Assembly: GCF_000316685.1 (NCBI RefSeq) | Contig: NC_019680.1 | Coordinates: 2,667,501 to 2,731,500 of the forward strand | Reading direction: 5' to 3' | Length of the DNA stretch: 64,000 bases | From: Synechococcus sp. PCC 6312 | GTDB taxonomy: Bacteria; Cyanobacteriota; Cyanobacteriia; Thermosynechococcales; Thermosynechococcaceae | Part shown: positions 1 to 8,538 of the stretch, piece by piece | How the letters are laid out: each line of letters opens with the position of its first letter | How positions within the stretch are numbered: position 1 is the stretch's first letter | The notes under the pieces: generated by a model | The model's input: only the letters and a program-made list of their open reading frames with translations | Told to the model about the DNA's origin: nothing | The model's database searches: none | Made by a program: the position numbers and the translations under genes

Positions 1-2
1 CA

Positions 3-1349
3 GTGGCAACAACTCCCATTCAGTTTCCAAAACTAAAGGTTGCCTACTTATCCCAATGTATTCTTGAATCAGGCAGAGGAACTAGTTTCTTATTTAATGA
101 GGCTGGTAATCCAACTGGAATGAAATGGCGTGACGAAATGAATGGTTTTGCTGAAAGGATCATGCTTGTAACGCCAACTCAGCCTGACGGGCCAGAATGG
201 TGTCTTTGGCGTAAACCAGAAGACGCAATCAAGGGATATTGGCGTTTTATCTCCCGTCCTGTTTACAGTGGCTGGGAAGCTCATGGTAACGATCCAAAAG
301 GGTACATTAGGCATTTACATAAACGTGGATATGCTACTGATCCCGAATATACAGATAAAGTAACAAAACTATTTGAAGAAGCGAATGAATTGCTTGCAAA
401 TTCAGGTGGAGCAGTCTCTAATAATTTTTCAGAAGTTTCTGCTGCAACTTCAGCCACTTGGTTCCTATTTTCTATCTCTCCAGGAGATGCGCCTCTTGTT
501 CATGCCATGTCGGGCTCAAAAAGTGTTGACAGTATCGCTTCTTCGTCAAAACAAGATTTAATAGCGTTTTTAAAGGCATTTCCTAACGCTCGCACGTACG
601 CAGTTGCACCAGACAGCAAGCTAATTTCAGATAGTGAAGCTGATGCTATTTTTGCAGCAGCCAGACACCCTGCAACGGCATTCAAGTTTTATCGGGAGTC
701 AACTGCAACTCCAGCAGTCGTAGCCCTAGACTCAAGTAGTAAGGGTGTAGATATCCTCAGAAGTAAACTAAAAGCAGATTTATTAAGCTTTCTTGATAAA
801 TACTCAAATGCAAAGACATTTGAAGTCGCCGAGATTGATGATCCAGAAGTTAAACCTGGGCCAGGCTCTTTTGACTCTATATCAAAACCCATTGTAACCT
901 GGGAGGCAGGTTGTCCCCACTTTAGTTCTCGCAATGGCCAGCTGATTACATCGATCGTCGTTCACTACACAACTTCACGCAATATTAATGGCACAATCTC
1001 GTGGTTTAAGAACCCTATTTCTAAAGTATCGGCTCACTATATTATTGGACAAGATGGAAAAATTGTTCAGATGGTTAGGGATAGTGATAAAGCATGGCAT
1101 TGTTTTGGCTTCAATTCTAACTCCATAGGTATTGAACATTCTGCCGAAGCTGGCGATAAATTAACTCCTTCTCAAGAAAAATCATCTGCAGCCCTTATTA
1201 AATGGCTTCTTAAGGAATATAATATTCCAACGAATAAAATCTATGGACATCGCTGGAACCCAAATGTACCAGGTGGAACTCCTTGTCCAGGAGATTTATG
1301 GCCAAGCATTGGCAGCTTAGAAGATTGGATTCGTCGAAACGTGAGTTAA
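3..1349 (+). CDS. GH73-like glucosaminidase fused to N-acetylmuramoyl-L-alanine amidase (Amidase_2)
   Basis: The N-terminal part (about residues 10-130) looks like a GH73 beta-N-acetylglucosaminidase: the stretch AYLSQCILESGRG carries the likely catalytic Glu22, and GYATDPEY near residue 110 fits the family. The C-terminal part (about 305-448) is an Amidase_2/PGRP zinc amidase with likely ligands His321 (VVHYTTS), His416 (GHRWNP) and Cys428 (TPCPG). The protein should therefore cut both the glycan strand and the MurNAc-L-Ala bond. Between the domains are two similar stretches of about 43 residues (near 165-207 and 239-280). No signal peptide is seen. The GTG at base 3 is the only start visible, but with only two bases before it the true start may lie outside the window. 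It is followed by two more peptidoglycan hydrolase genes on the same strand. Confidence 0.8.
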   Translation: MATTPIQFPKLKVAYLSQCILESGRGTSFLFNEAGNPTGMKWRDEMNGFAERIMLVTPTQPDGPEWCLWRKPEDAIKGYWRFISRPVYSGWEAHGNDPKGYIRHLHKRGYATDPEYTDKVTKLFEEANELLANSGGAVSNNFSEVSAATSATWFLFSISPGDAPLVHAMSGSKSVDSIASSSKQDLIAFLKAFPNARTYAVAPDSKLISDSEADAIFAAARHPATAFKFYRESTATPAVVALDSSSKGVDILRSKLKADLLSFLDKYSNAKTFEVAEIDDPEVKPGPGSFDSISKPIVTWEAGCPHFSSRNGQLITSIVVHYTTSRNINGTISWFKNPISKVSAHYIIGQDGKIVQMVRDSDKAWHCFGFNSNSIGIEHSAEAGDKLTPSQEKSSAALIKWLLKEYNIPTNKIYGHRWNPNVPGGTPCPGDLWPSIGSLEDWIRRNVS

Positions 1350-1395
1350 TTAAGTGCTTTCAATATTTTCACCTTGATGAGATTCGGAATCAAAC

Positions 1396-2421
1396 ATGAA
1401 ATTGCAAGATATTCTTAATGACAACCTGGTGCTTACTTTAGAGCAACTTCAAGAAGATACAGAGCTATTAAAGCAGATTGAAACAAGGTTAAGCGAACTG
1501 AATCTAATTGATGTTTCGACAGTTAATGGAGTTTGGAAAACCGCTACAGAGACAGCCTTATCATCTTTTTGTGACTCAGCATTTTTGAATAATATGACCA
1601 CAAAGCTGTTTGGTCGAACTTTCGCCAAGAAGCTACTAGAAATCTCAGCTCCGCTTTCTATCCCTCAGCCAATAGCTAGCATAAACCTAAATTTAAGTGG
1701 AAGTGTAGGTAGAGGTGGAGATAACATCAACAGAGATGTGGCAGCTGTTAAAAATCGCTTGTGTGACTTGGGATTTTCCTGGATTGGTCGAAATGGAACT
1801 ATGGATGAAGAGACAATCCGTACTATTGAACTGTTTCAGGCCATTATTGATGGAAAAGTCAATGTTTTAGGTGTTGATGGCCGGATTGATGTGAATGGTA
1901 AAACAAAAAAGTACCTAGAATCCGCTAAAGCTCCAAGATGGCAAGAAATGCCGCGCGGCTCATCTAGAGAAGGATTTATTAACTTCGATAATATGCAAGG
2001 GGATACTCATGATTTTGGAACTAGCTGGATGGTAGAAGTAATCCAGGAGTCAGCTAGAATTTATACAACTAGTCATCGAAATTCAAACCCAAATTCAGCT
2101 CTAATTGTCACTAATAATCTAAGTGTTGCTCGTGGTGGAGATACGCCTATACACGCAACTCATGAGACAGGATTATCATGTGACATATTACTTCCCAAGA
2201 AAAATGGGACTTTTGGTGGGATTACATTTAGAAGTATTGAATATGATCAAGCTGCCATGGAAGCAATGTTGCGTGCAATAAGAAAGCAGAATAAATATAG
2301 GATCAATCGAATTTTCTTTAATGACTTTTCTCTTGTTGCAAAAGGTCTTTGTCAAAATTTAAATGATGGTGGAGTACATGATAATCATGCTCACATAGAT
2401 ATTCTGCCACCTCAATTCTAG
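1396..2421 (+). CDS. Peptidoglycan-binding LAS-type (MepA/M15-like) endopeptidase
   Basis: The protein has 341 residues. The N-terminal half looks like one or two peptidoglycan-binding modules (about residues 1-90 and 110-175, the second with NRDVAAVKNRLCDLGF). The C-terminal third shows LAS metallopeptidase spacing: HETGLSCDI (HxxxxxxD) and, about 75 residues later, HDNHAHIDI (HxH at the end), the zinc-binding pattern of MepA, VanX and D-Ala-D-Ala peptidases. It should cleave the peptide cross-bridge of murein. No signal peptide or membrane segment is visible. It starts 46 bases after the preceding amidase gene and is probably in the same transcript. The exact substrate bond is inferred from the fold, not seen. 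Confidence 0.72.
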   Translation: MKLQDILNDNLVLTLEQLQEDTELLKQIETRLSELNLIDVSTVNGVWKTATETALSSFCDSAFLNNMTTKLFGRTFAKKLLEISAPLSIPQPIASINLNLSGSVGRGGDNINRDVAAVKNRLCDLGFSWIGRNGTMDEETIRTIELFQAIIDGKVNVLGVDGRIDVNGKTKKYLESAKAPRWQEMPRGSSREGFINFDNMQGDTHDFGTSWMVEVIQESARIYTTSHRNSNPNSALIVTNNLSVARGGDTPIHATHETGLSCDILLPKKNGTFGGITFRSIEYDQAAMEAMLRAIRKQNKYRINRIFFNDFSLVAKGLCQNLNDGGVHDNHAHIDILPPQF

Positions 2422-2462
2422 TTTAGCGTGAAGGTTTCTTAAATACTCTAGAGGTTAAAATT

Positions 2463-3278
2463 ATGTCTTGGTTAAAACTAACAAAACAGTCGCTTTACTT
2501 GATGGGGAGTAACTCTAATTGTTTTGTCAAAAAAGTAGATGTTTCTTCCTCCAATTCAAAACCTTCGGAGCTGAGGCTTTCTATTCCTTTAGATTGGTTT
2601 TCGGGCAGAGATGTGCCTGGCTCTATGGTAATTGACCTAGAAAGTGATGAGCCTGATGCTTGTCTTGTTTCTGTACCTACCCCAGCAGCAAGTACCCCGG
2701 TCTCCATAGCAACTACTGCTGGTCAAACTCTTGTTGGCAAGCGAATCGTTCTTGACCCAGGCCATGGAGAAATTGATGGTGGTGTGAACGATCCGGGAGC
2801 TGTTAACGTCCCTCTTGGAAAAAATGAACGAGATCAAGTACGGAAACAGGCTGATATTATCAAAGCGCAATTAGAGGCTAATGGGGCAACAGTCAAAATT
2901 GTCGAGAATAATACTGGCAAAAGCCTAGGCCAAATTGGCTCAGAAGGTCAGGGTGCCGATTGTTTTGTTTCTCTTCACCTTAATGCGTTTAATAGAAGTG
3001 CTCAGGGTCATGAAGTATTTGCTCACACCGCAGGTACATCAGTTGACGTGGAACTGGCTACCAAGATCAACGATGCGCTTGATAAAGCCTTACCAATTAC
3101 TAACAGAGGAGTCAAGCGGGCTGGGCTCGGTGTTCTAAGTGGAGTACCTCTTCCTGTTCCCGCCGTTCTTGTAGAGAGCTTCTTCATCGATTCCGTGCCT
3201 GATATACAAACTCTAGATCAATGGACTAATGATGCTGCAAAGGCGATTGCTGAGGGTGTCGAGGCTTTTCTGGCTTAA
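2463..3278 (+). CDS. N-acetylmuramoyl-L-alanine amidase (Amidase_3, AmiC/CwlM type)
   Basis: Residues about 88-271 form an Amidase_3 domain: RIVLDPGHG (first zinc His), a Glu in GKNERDQ, SLHLNA (second His) and the catalytic Glu in VLVESFFI are all present, so the enzyme is probably active. It would release stem peptides from MurNAc. The first 70 residues are an unrecognised small domain rather than a signal peptide, unlike periplasmic AmiC proteins, so export would need another route or lysis. It is the third murein hydrolase in the row, 41 bases after the previous gene. Two genes for membrane proteins follow. Confidence 0.83.
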   Translation: MSWLKLTKQSLYLMGSNSNCFVKKVDVSSSNSKPSELRLSIPLDWFSGRDVPGSMVIDLESDEPDACLVSVPTPAASTPVSIATTAGQTLVGKRIVLDPGHGEIDGGVNDPGAVNVPLGKNERDQVRKQADIIKAQLEANGATVKIVENNTGKSLGQIGSEGQGADCFVSLHLNAFNRSAQGHEVFAHTAGTSVDVELATKINDALDKALPITNRGVKRAGLGVLSGVPLPVPAVLVESFFIDSVPDIQTLDQWTNDAAKAIAEGVEAFLA

Positions 3279-3373
3279 GAGGTTTTTGGGTCTTAGCTGA
3301 TAAACCCTTAGTTAACGCATAAACATTCAATTTTTTAAAGCTCATCATCTTAAATATTAGGAGGATATCTAGA

Positions 3374-4084
3374 GTGGAGGAGCAAGAAACTAATGAATCA
3401 GATAATCTTGCTTCCGAAGAACATACTCAAAAATCTGAGGAAGGACAAGCAAAATCTGTTCGCGATAAAGAGCAACTTGAGGAATTCCTCGAAATAGATT
3501 ATTCAGATGGACGACTGCCTGGTGATTACAAATCTGTATATCCAGAGAATGCCCGAAAAATTTATAGAAATGAAACCAGATTTTATGCGTTGGTAGCCGT
3601 TTTAACAATGTGCTTCTTATTCGGGTTATTTTTAGCACTAGTTGTATATGAGAAAAATTTAGAAGCCTATTATGAGTCTCCTTTTCTTTCTCCTTACAAG
3701 GGATCAAGGAGCTATCTAGCTGCTTCATTATTTCGACTGTTAATAGTTTTTTTATCAGGTGCTGCTGGAGGTTCTTTATTTGCTCTCCGAAATGTTTCAA
3801 ACCTTATATTTTTAAGGTATTGGCATGAAGATCGCATTCTTTGGCGTATCAGTTTCCCCTTTATTGGTGGTGTTGTTGCTACGTTTCTTGCATTGTTAAA
3901 TTTAGGAGGAATTTTAGCACCGTTCAGGGAAAATCAATTCTATTCTCCGACCTTTTGTGCTGGATATGGATTTGTGGTTGGCTATTTTTCAGATAGCGTT
4001 TTAAGAACTTTATCAAGAATAGCTGGAGATTTCCTAGAGAACATAAAATCTAGAGAGATGCACCAGACTCCAAAAAATAAGTAG
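3374..4084 (+). CDS. Membrane protein of unknown function (about four TM segments)
   Basis: The protein has 236 residues and starts with GTG; a strong ribosome site (TTAGGAGGA) lies 8 bases upstream and fixes the start. The first 65 residues are acidic, polar and probably cytoplasmic. Hydrophobic stretches follow near residues 73-93, 117-138, 157-176 and 190-208. I recognise no family. It lies 95 bases after the amidase gene and 57 bases before another membrane protein gene on the same strand, so a shared transcript with the cell-wall hydrolases is possible. Confidence 0.6.
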   Translation: MEEQETNESDNLASEEHTQKSEEGQAKSVRDKEQLEEFLEIDYSDGRLPGDYKSVYPENARKIYRNETRFYALVAVLTMCFLFGLFLALVVYEKNLEAYYESPFLSPYKGSRSYLAASLFRLLIVFLSGAAGGSLFALRNVSNLIFLRYWHEDRILWRISFPFIGGVVATFLALLNLGGILAPFRENQFYSPTFCAGYGFVVGYFSDSVLRTLSRIAGDFLENIKSREMHQTPKNK

Positions 4085-4141
4085 AGTATATTTCAGATTT
4101 CTGTGCAAATATTTTCAAAATTTAAAGTTTAAGGAGAAAAA

Positions 4142-4867
4142 ATGACTTCTGAACTTGATAAGAACAATGGAAAATGGTTTGATACAAGAACAATTTTGGC
4201 TGGATTCATTGTTGTTGCTGCTATCCTTGGTATCTCAGCTATATCAATAACAATAATTGTAGTTACTGATAGTGAAGATAATAAAGTTAGTGAGCGGGCA
4301 CAGGTTGTTTTTAATGCGACCCTACCCCTTTTGGGTACATGGGTTGGCACAGTTTTGGCTTACTATTTTGCCAGAGAGAATTTTGAGACGGCTTCTCGCA
4401 GCGCTGAAAGACTTGTTCAATTGTCTCCACAGGAAAAGTTACAATCTACTTTAGTTGCAGTTGCTATGACTGCCAAAAGCAAAATGTTTTCTGCGGATAA
4501 AAACGAAGCGAAATTAGTCGAAATTTTGAAGGAAGCAAATGACAGAGGTTTTAGACGTATTCCAATTCTGACAACTTCAGCCTTCCCTAAATTTCTAATC
4601 TATAGAGATGATATCTTATACTATTTATTTGATAAGTCACAACAGGATCGTGATGGACTAACTTTACAAAATTTTCTAGATGATTCAACTGCGAATAAGA
4701 GGCCGTTTGCAATCGTTGGAGAAGATTCAACTCTGGCCGCAGCCAAAGAAGCAATGGACAAAATTCCAGATTGTCATGAGGTATTTGTAACTAAGAATGG
4801 TCGTTCTGACAGTGAAGTTGTCGGTTTATTAACCAATACAGATATTGAAAAATATTCCAAAGTCTAA
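4142..4867 (+). CDS. Membrane protein with C-terminal CBS-like domain
   Basis: The protein has 241 residues, with AAGGAGAAAA just upstream of the ATG. Two hydrophobic segments (about 16-38 and 57-77) precede a soluble part. That part reads like one CBS pair with degenerate halves: RRIPILTT near 140 and a terminal VVGLLTNTDI, a typical CBS end. CBS modules often bind adenosine nucleotides and gate a partner protein. Which partner is unknown, but the membrane gene directly upstream is the obvious candidate. No channel or transporter family was recognised. Confidence 0.6.
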   Translation: MTSELDKNNGKWFDTRTILAGFIVVAAILGISAISITIIVVTDSEDNKVSERAQVVFNATLPLLGTWVGTVLAYYFARENFETASRSAERLVQLSPQEKLQSTLVAVAMTAKSKMFSADKNEAKLVEILKEANDRGFRRIPILTTSAFPKFLIYRDDILYYLFDKSQQDRDGLTLQNFLDDSTANKRPFAIVGEDSTLAAAKEAMDKIPDCHEVFVTKNGRSDSEVVGLLTNTDIEKYSKV

Positions 4868-5160
4868 TTGCCAGAAGAACATAATAAATAGTATTGATTT
4901 GTTATGTTTCAATGAAATTATTTGTGCTTGAAAAGCTTTGGTTTCACCCTAGATTCCGTCAAGGGCTGTTCTTTGCCAAGGCCTGTGATGTTCAATTATT
5001 CTCACAAATGAAGACAACCTTTTATATTTGCGCAAGAGGCTTTATCTGTCCGCCATTCCCATTAAATCCAATTACTCAGAAATTCTAGCTCTCCCTAGAT
5101 TTTTACCGAAGACTTAGTATTTATCAGCTTCAGCACTCCCCGTAACAAGTCGCCAACCCC

Positions 5161-5424
5161 CTATCGTTGCTGCGGAGCTAAGATAATTCCCCCATGAGAC
5201 AAGCCTTGCTCGATTAGAGTAGTGTGCAATCGGTAAAAGTCTCTAGTATTGAAACTAAAAATAACTCGACCATTTTCCTTTGCCCAATTTAGCTGATCTT
5301 CATCCGATCTATGGAGCATTCCTATATCCCCAACTGTCAGGACATCCACATTGCGAGATCTCAAAGCTTGGACAAAGTCCTCATCCATTGAGTTCTCGTC
5401 AAGGTACAAGAGTATCTTGCTCAT
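5161..5424 (-). CDS. DUF5615 PIN-like toxin candidate
   Basis: A short (87 aa) PIN-like protein. LLYLDENSMDEDFVQALRSR supplies the N-terminal acidic residue, followed by HRSDEDQLNWAKENGRVIFSFNTRDF, the usual DUF5615 arrangement of Asp/Glu residues of a nuclease-like centre. In this family the partner is a DUF433 protein, and one is encoded immediately upstream, 10 bases away on the same strand. The expected role is the toxin half of a toxin-antitoxin pair, an inference from family and pairing only. Confidence 0.72.
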   Translation of the reverse strand: MSKILLYLDENSMDEDFVQALRSRNVDVLTVGDIGMLHRSDEDQLNWAKENGRVIFSFNTRDFYRLHTTLIEQGLSHGGIILAPQQR

Positions 5425-5434
5425 CTAAAATTCG

Positions 5435-5722
5435 TTAAACCCTTTTGCTGTGGAATCCTGCGAGCTTCCAGTATTCAGCGTCCTCTTCAGCCAAATCTGC
5501 TTCAATCTCATCACGATTCGCATGATAATAAGCCAAAGCAGCATAAACTTGGGCAAGGCTTAGATGGCTCATCCGACGAGCAATTTCTTCTGCATTTGCA
5601 CCTTGCTTGTATAAAACAACAACTCGACGAACAGAGGTTCCTGTCCCTGTAATGACTGGGCGACCATTACCAATATCTGGGGAACCAGTGACTAATGTGC
5701 CGATATCAGTAGCAGCAGACAT
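5435..5722 (-). CDS. DUF433 antitoxin-like protein
   Basis: The protein has 95 residues. The core GRPVITGTGTSVRRVVVLYKQG followed by AEEIARRMSHLSLAQVYAALAYY is the DUF433 helix-turn-helix-like fold. It is the first gene of a two-gene unit with the DUF5615 PIN-like gene downstream and probably binds its own promoter and the toxin. The C-terminal acidic tail (EIEADLAEEDAEYW) is a plausible toxin-binding segment. Confidence 0.75.
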   Translation of the reverse strand: MSAATDIGTLVTGSPDIGNGRPVITGTGTSVRRVVVLYKQGANAEEIARRMSHLSLAQVYAALAYYHANRDEIEADLAEEDAEYWKLAGFHSKRV

Positions 5723-5841
5723 AGTTTATACCGTGGTGATGAGCTACAAATTATTCATATCAGTCTAACATTTTGCACCAGAGCGGAGAAATACGCTTTT
5801 GCTGTGATGAAAAATAATTTGTTGTCCGTCGAATTCAACCC

Positions 5842-6087
5842 TTAAACTACTTTGGCATCTAAATATCCGTGCAATCCAAGTCTTGATAATGTCTTGATAA
5901 TTGCCTGTCTATGAACTCCCAATCGTGCACCTTCTTTATCTAAAGCCTCAACTATCCACACTGGGAAATCAACATTAACACGTTTAGTTTCCAATCCTGG
6001 ACGTTTTGCAGAATTCAAATCAAAGTCTTCAAGAATTTCGCCACCTTCATCTTTTAAGAAAACAAGAAAATTAGGAAGCAGTGTAAT
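5842..6087 (-). pseudogene. Truncated BrnA-like (CopG) antitoxin remnant
   Basis: Reading the minus strand up to a TAA at 5842-5844 gives about 80 codons with the typical C-terminal part of cyanobacterial BrnA/CopG-like antitoxins: DFDLNSAKRPGLETKRVNVD, then FPVWIVEALDKEGARLGVHR and QAIIKTLSRLGLHGYL. The frame runs into a stop near 6088 with no ATG, GTG or TTG start at a sensible place, and the usual BrnT toxin gene is missing. A transposase remnant begins at once on the other strand, so the 5' part was probably removed by that insertion. Confidence 0.6.
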
Positions 6088-6090
6088 TTA

Positions 6091-6501
6091 GTGATTTGCC
6101 AAATCAAGATTAAACACATCAAGCACCTACTCTTAAAAAATCACAGCAGTTTAACAAAGGAAGAGAAGCAAAATCTAGAGTACGTTCTCAATTGCTTGAA
6201 AAAATTAAGGTTGGCGTATGAGTTAAAAGAAGAATTTCGTAGCATTTATGAAACTGACCAACCTCCTGACAAGGCTAGGTTGACGTTTGAAAAATGGATG
6301 GAAAAATCTAGTCAGTTATTTCATGCATCAACTCAAATAATAAAAAATCACATTGATGGAATTTGTAACTATTTTTGGTGTCGAACTACCAGTGGGGTTA
6401 TGGAAGGGATTAATAATAAGATTTAGGGGGATTAAACGTCAGGCCTATGGCTTTACAAGTTTTAGACATCTACGAATGAGGTTCATGGCTTACTTCTCTC
6501 A
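6091..6501 (+). pseudogene. ISL3-family transposase C-terminal remnant
   Basis: About 110 codons match the C-terminal half of ISL3 (IS204/IS1001/IS1165) DDE transposases: WMEKSSQLFHASTQIIKNHI, then YFWCRTTSGVMEGINNKI. The frame stops at 6426, but the family's conserved ending (IKRQAYGFTSFRHLRMR) continues in another frame from about 6430 to the TAG at 6501, so there is a frameshift. The catalytic N-terminal half is absent. Dead element. Confidence 0.72.
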
Positions 6502-6849
6502 TTAGTGTTACTTATCACCCTCTTCCAATGAGAGCCACCTGATCTAGCCAGCGTATCTTCCTTTCCGTTTTTATAAAAATTAACTAACTTCTCAGCCCTT
6601 CGCCAAACTTAACAGATACAAAAATATACTATCAACGGAGTGTAGACAATCTATGAGAGCTACATAAGGTTAGATACGGCTCTTCTTGTGATGTTTGCAT
6701 AGCAGTCAGGGTGAAATTGCCCTTGATCCTTCACTGACCATTTGTTTGTACTCATTGCCTCGCAGATGCCCGACTCAGCATAATACCCATGAGCATAGCC
6801 CATAGAAGTCAGCTAAGATGCTTTCCATGTGTTGTGTGTAGGAAGTGGG
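6502..6849. other. Intergenic region without recognised gene
   Basis: About 350 bases after the ISL3 remnant. No open frame with protein-like composition, no tRNA and no clear inverted repeat was seen. It may include the right end of the decayed insertion sequence and the promoter of the next gene, whose ribosome site is at its 3' end. Confidence 0.4.
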
Positions 6850-7155
6850 ATGGATAATTGCAACAGTCCTGAGTCAAACGAAGAATTAGTAGACATCATT
6901 AACCGTGTGCAAGCCCTTGTCCAGGCCCGTTTAGGGGATAGTGAAAAATTGCTAGAACTTCTACGGGTCTTAGAGCAATTGCATCGAGACATTCGGGATT
7001 ATGCCTTTCAATCCGCCTTGCCCAAGAATCGTCAAGCCCTTTATAAATTACTACGAACCATTGAAAAAGAACGGGGTTGGCCCTACATCCCAGTCATGCC
7101 CTTGGGTGAATTTTGCCGCCACTTAGAGGAAGACGTAACACCTCCAGCGAAATAA
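6850..7155 (+). CDS. Conserved hypothetical protein (about 101 aa)
   Basis: A mostly helical, soluble protein; I do not recognise the family. The ATG at 6850 is preferred over an upstream in-frame TTG because TAGGAAG lies just before it and the residues before it look unlike protein. Residues 12-65 are rich in Leu with heptad-like spacing (ELVDIINRVQALVQARLG) and could form helical hairpins. The gene lies directly upstream of tRNA-Pro and contains the host-typical word CCAGGCC, so it is probably native. Confidence 0.55.
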   Translation: MDNCNSPESNEELVDIINRVQALVQARLGDSEKLLELLRVLEQLHRDIRDYAFQSALPKNRQALYKLLRTIEKERGWPYIPVMPLGEFCRHLEEDVTPPAK

Positions 7156-7215
7156 AGCACAAAGATGCCTTAGCTTTTCCGTCAATTCAGTCAAGATGCT
7201 ATGCTGAAAAAACTA

Positions 7216-7289
<74 letters not shown>

Positions 7290-7429
7290 TAGGTTGGGGA
7301 ACCATTACACAATAAGGCTTTTGGGAGTTCCAAACGACTTCTAAAGGTCATTTTTAATGTCAATAAGACAGAGAACAAAGACCGTTATGGGTTGTTTGGG
7401 GTTGTAAATTTACCCCGGAATTTACCCCG

Positions 7430-8536
7430 ATGTTTAAGGTCACGATTGAGAAACACGGATCACGATTACAGCTCCGTTGGCAGTATTTAGAGAAGCGTTA
7501 CACCTTAGCGGTGGGGATGCCTGACTCTGTAGTTGGGCGATCTAAAGCAAAACAGATTGCTGGCCGGATTGAGCAGGATATGGCGACTGGGCATTTTGAC
7601 CCAACCCTTTTGGCGTATAAACCCCGGAAACTGGGCAAGACTCGGACTGAATTAAGCTGTCCCGAACTGTTCCAGGCTTTTACCCAGGCCATGAGCAAAG
7701 AGAAAGGACTATCCCCAGGCTCACTGTGTCGGTATCAAGGTGTGCTGGCCCATCTCAAGCGGTCACTCAATATTGAAGCCCATGCAGTTAGCCAGCAACG
7801 GGCGGGAAACTTGACGGCGGTACTCATGGAACAAGTCTGTGACCGTACTACTAAGGAGTATCTTTGGTTGCTGGAATCATGCTGGACATGGGCTAAAGGG
7901 AAATATCACATTGGAGAATCAAACCCTTGGGCAGGCCTGGCAAGCAAAATCAAGGCATCTCCCAGACAAAAAGTGAAACCCTTTACTGAGGCTGAAGTTA
8001 AGACGATTCTGGCGGCATTCAAGACCAACCGATATTACTCCCACTACTTCGAGATGATCTGTTTTCTTTTTGGAACCGGGGCAAGACTCGGGGAAGTTGC
8101 GGCGTTGCGATGGAAGCATTTATCGAGTGACTTTTCCCTGGCCTGGATTGGCGAAACCATCAGCCGGGGCAATCATCGCAAGTCCACAAAGACGGGCAAA
8201 TCAAGGGAGGTTATTTTATCCCCAGGCCTGGTGGCTATGTTGCAATCACTCCATGAGAAACGGAAACCGAAACCCGATGATTTGATTTTTCCCAGCCCAA
8301 AAGGGAAGCCAATGGATGACAAGAATTTCCGGCGGCGGGCCTGGTCAACAATTCTCAAGCGGCTAGACATTCCGTACAGGAAACCTTACTTCAGCCAACA
8401 CAGCGTAATTTCCCACGCTCTAGCGAATGGAGCAAGCCCGTTAGGTGTTGCAAGCCAGAGCGGCCATGATCCCAGAATTTTGTTTCAAAACTATGCAAGT
8501 ACAATTCGCAATCAATCCGTTTTTGTGGAGTTTTAA
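7430..8536 (+). CDS. Tyrosine recombinase/integrase, probably catalytically impaired
   Basis: The protein has 368 residues: an N-terminal arm-binding/SAM-like part (about 1-175) and a C-terminal catalytic domain. Recognisable are the first Arg (GTGARLGEVAALRW, about residue 219), the Lys loop (STKTGKSREVIL), GHDP and the nucleophile Tyr in FQNYAS near the end. The second catalytic arginine, normally in a Y-x-x-R-H motif, is replaced by Gln323 (YFSQHSVISHAL); the codon is CAA where CGA would give Arg. The enzyme is therefore probably inactive or weak. Its position next to tRNA-Pro fits site-specific integration there. Confidence 0.82.
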   Translation: MFKVTIEKHGSRLQLRWQYLEKRYTLAVGMPDSVVGRSKAKQIAGRIEQDMATGHFDPTLLAYKPRKLGKTRTELSCPELFQAFTQAMSKEKGLSPGSLCRYQGVLAHLKRSLNIEAHAVSQQRAGNLTAVLMEQVCDRTTKEYLWLLESCWTWAKGKYHIGESNPWAGLASKIKASPRQKVKPFTEAEVKTILAAFKTNRYYSHYFEMICFLFGTGARLGEVAALRWKHLSSDFSLAWIGETISRGNHRKSTKTGKSREVILSPGLVAMLQSLHEKRKPKPDDLIFPSPKGKPMDDKNFRRRAWSTILKRLDIPYRKPYFSQHSVISHALANGASPLGVASQSGHDPRILFQNYASTIRNQSVFVEF

Positions 8537-8538
8537 AA

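Noticed and set aside
4894-5088. 64-codon frame between the CBS protein gene and the DUF5615 gene
   Set aside because: Composition is unlike a protein family, no ribosome site and no homologous pattern; probably non-coding.
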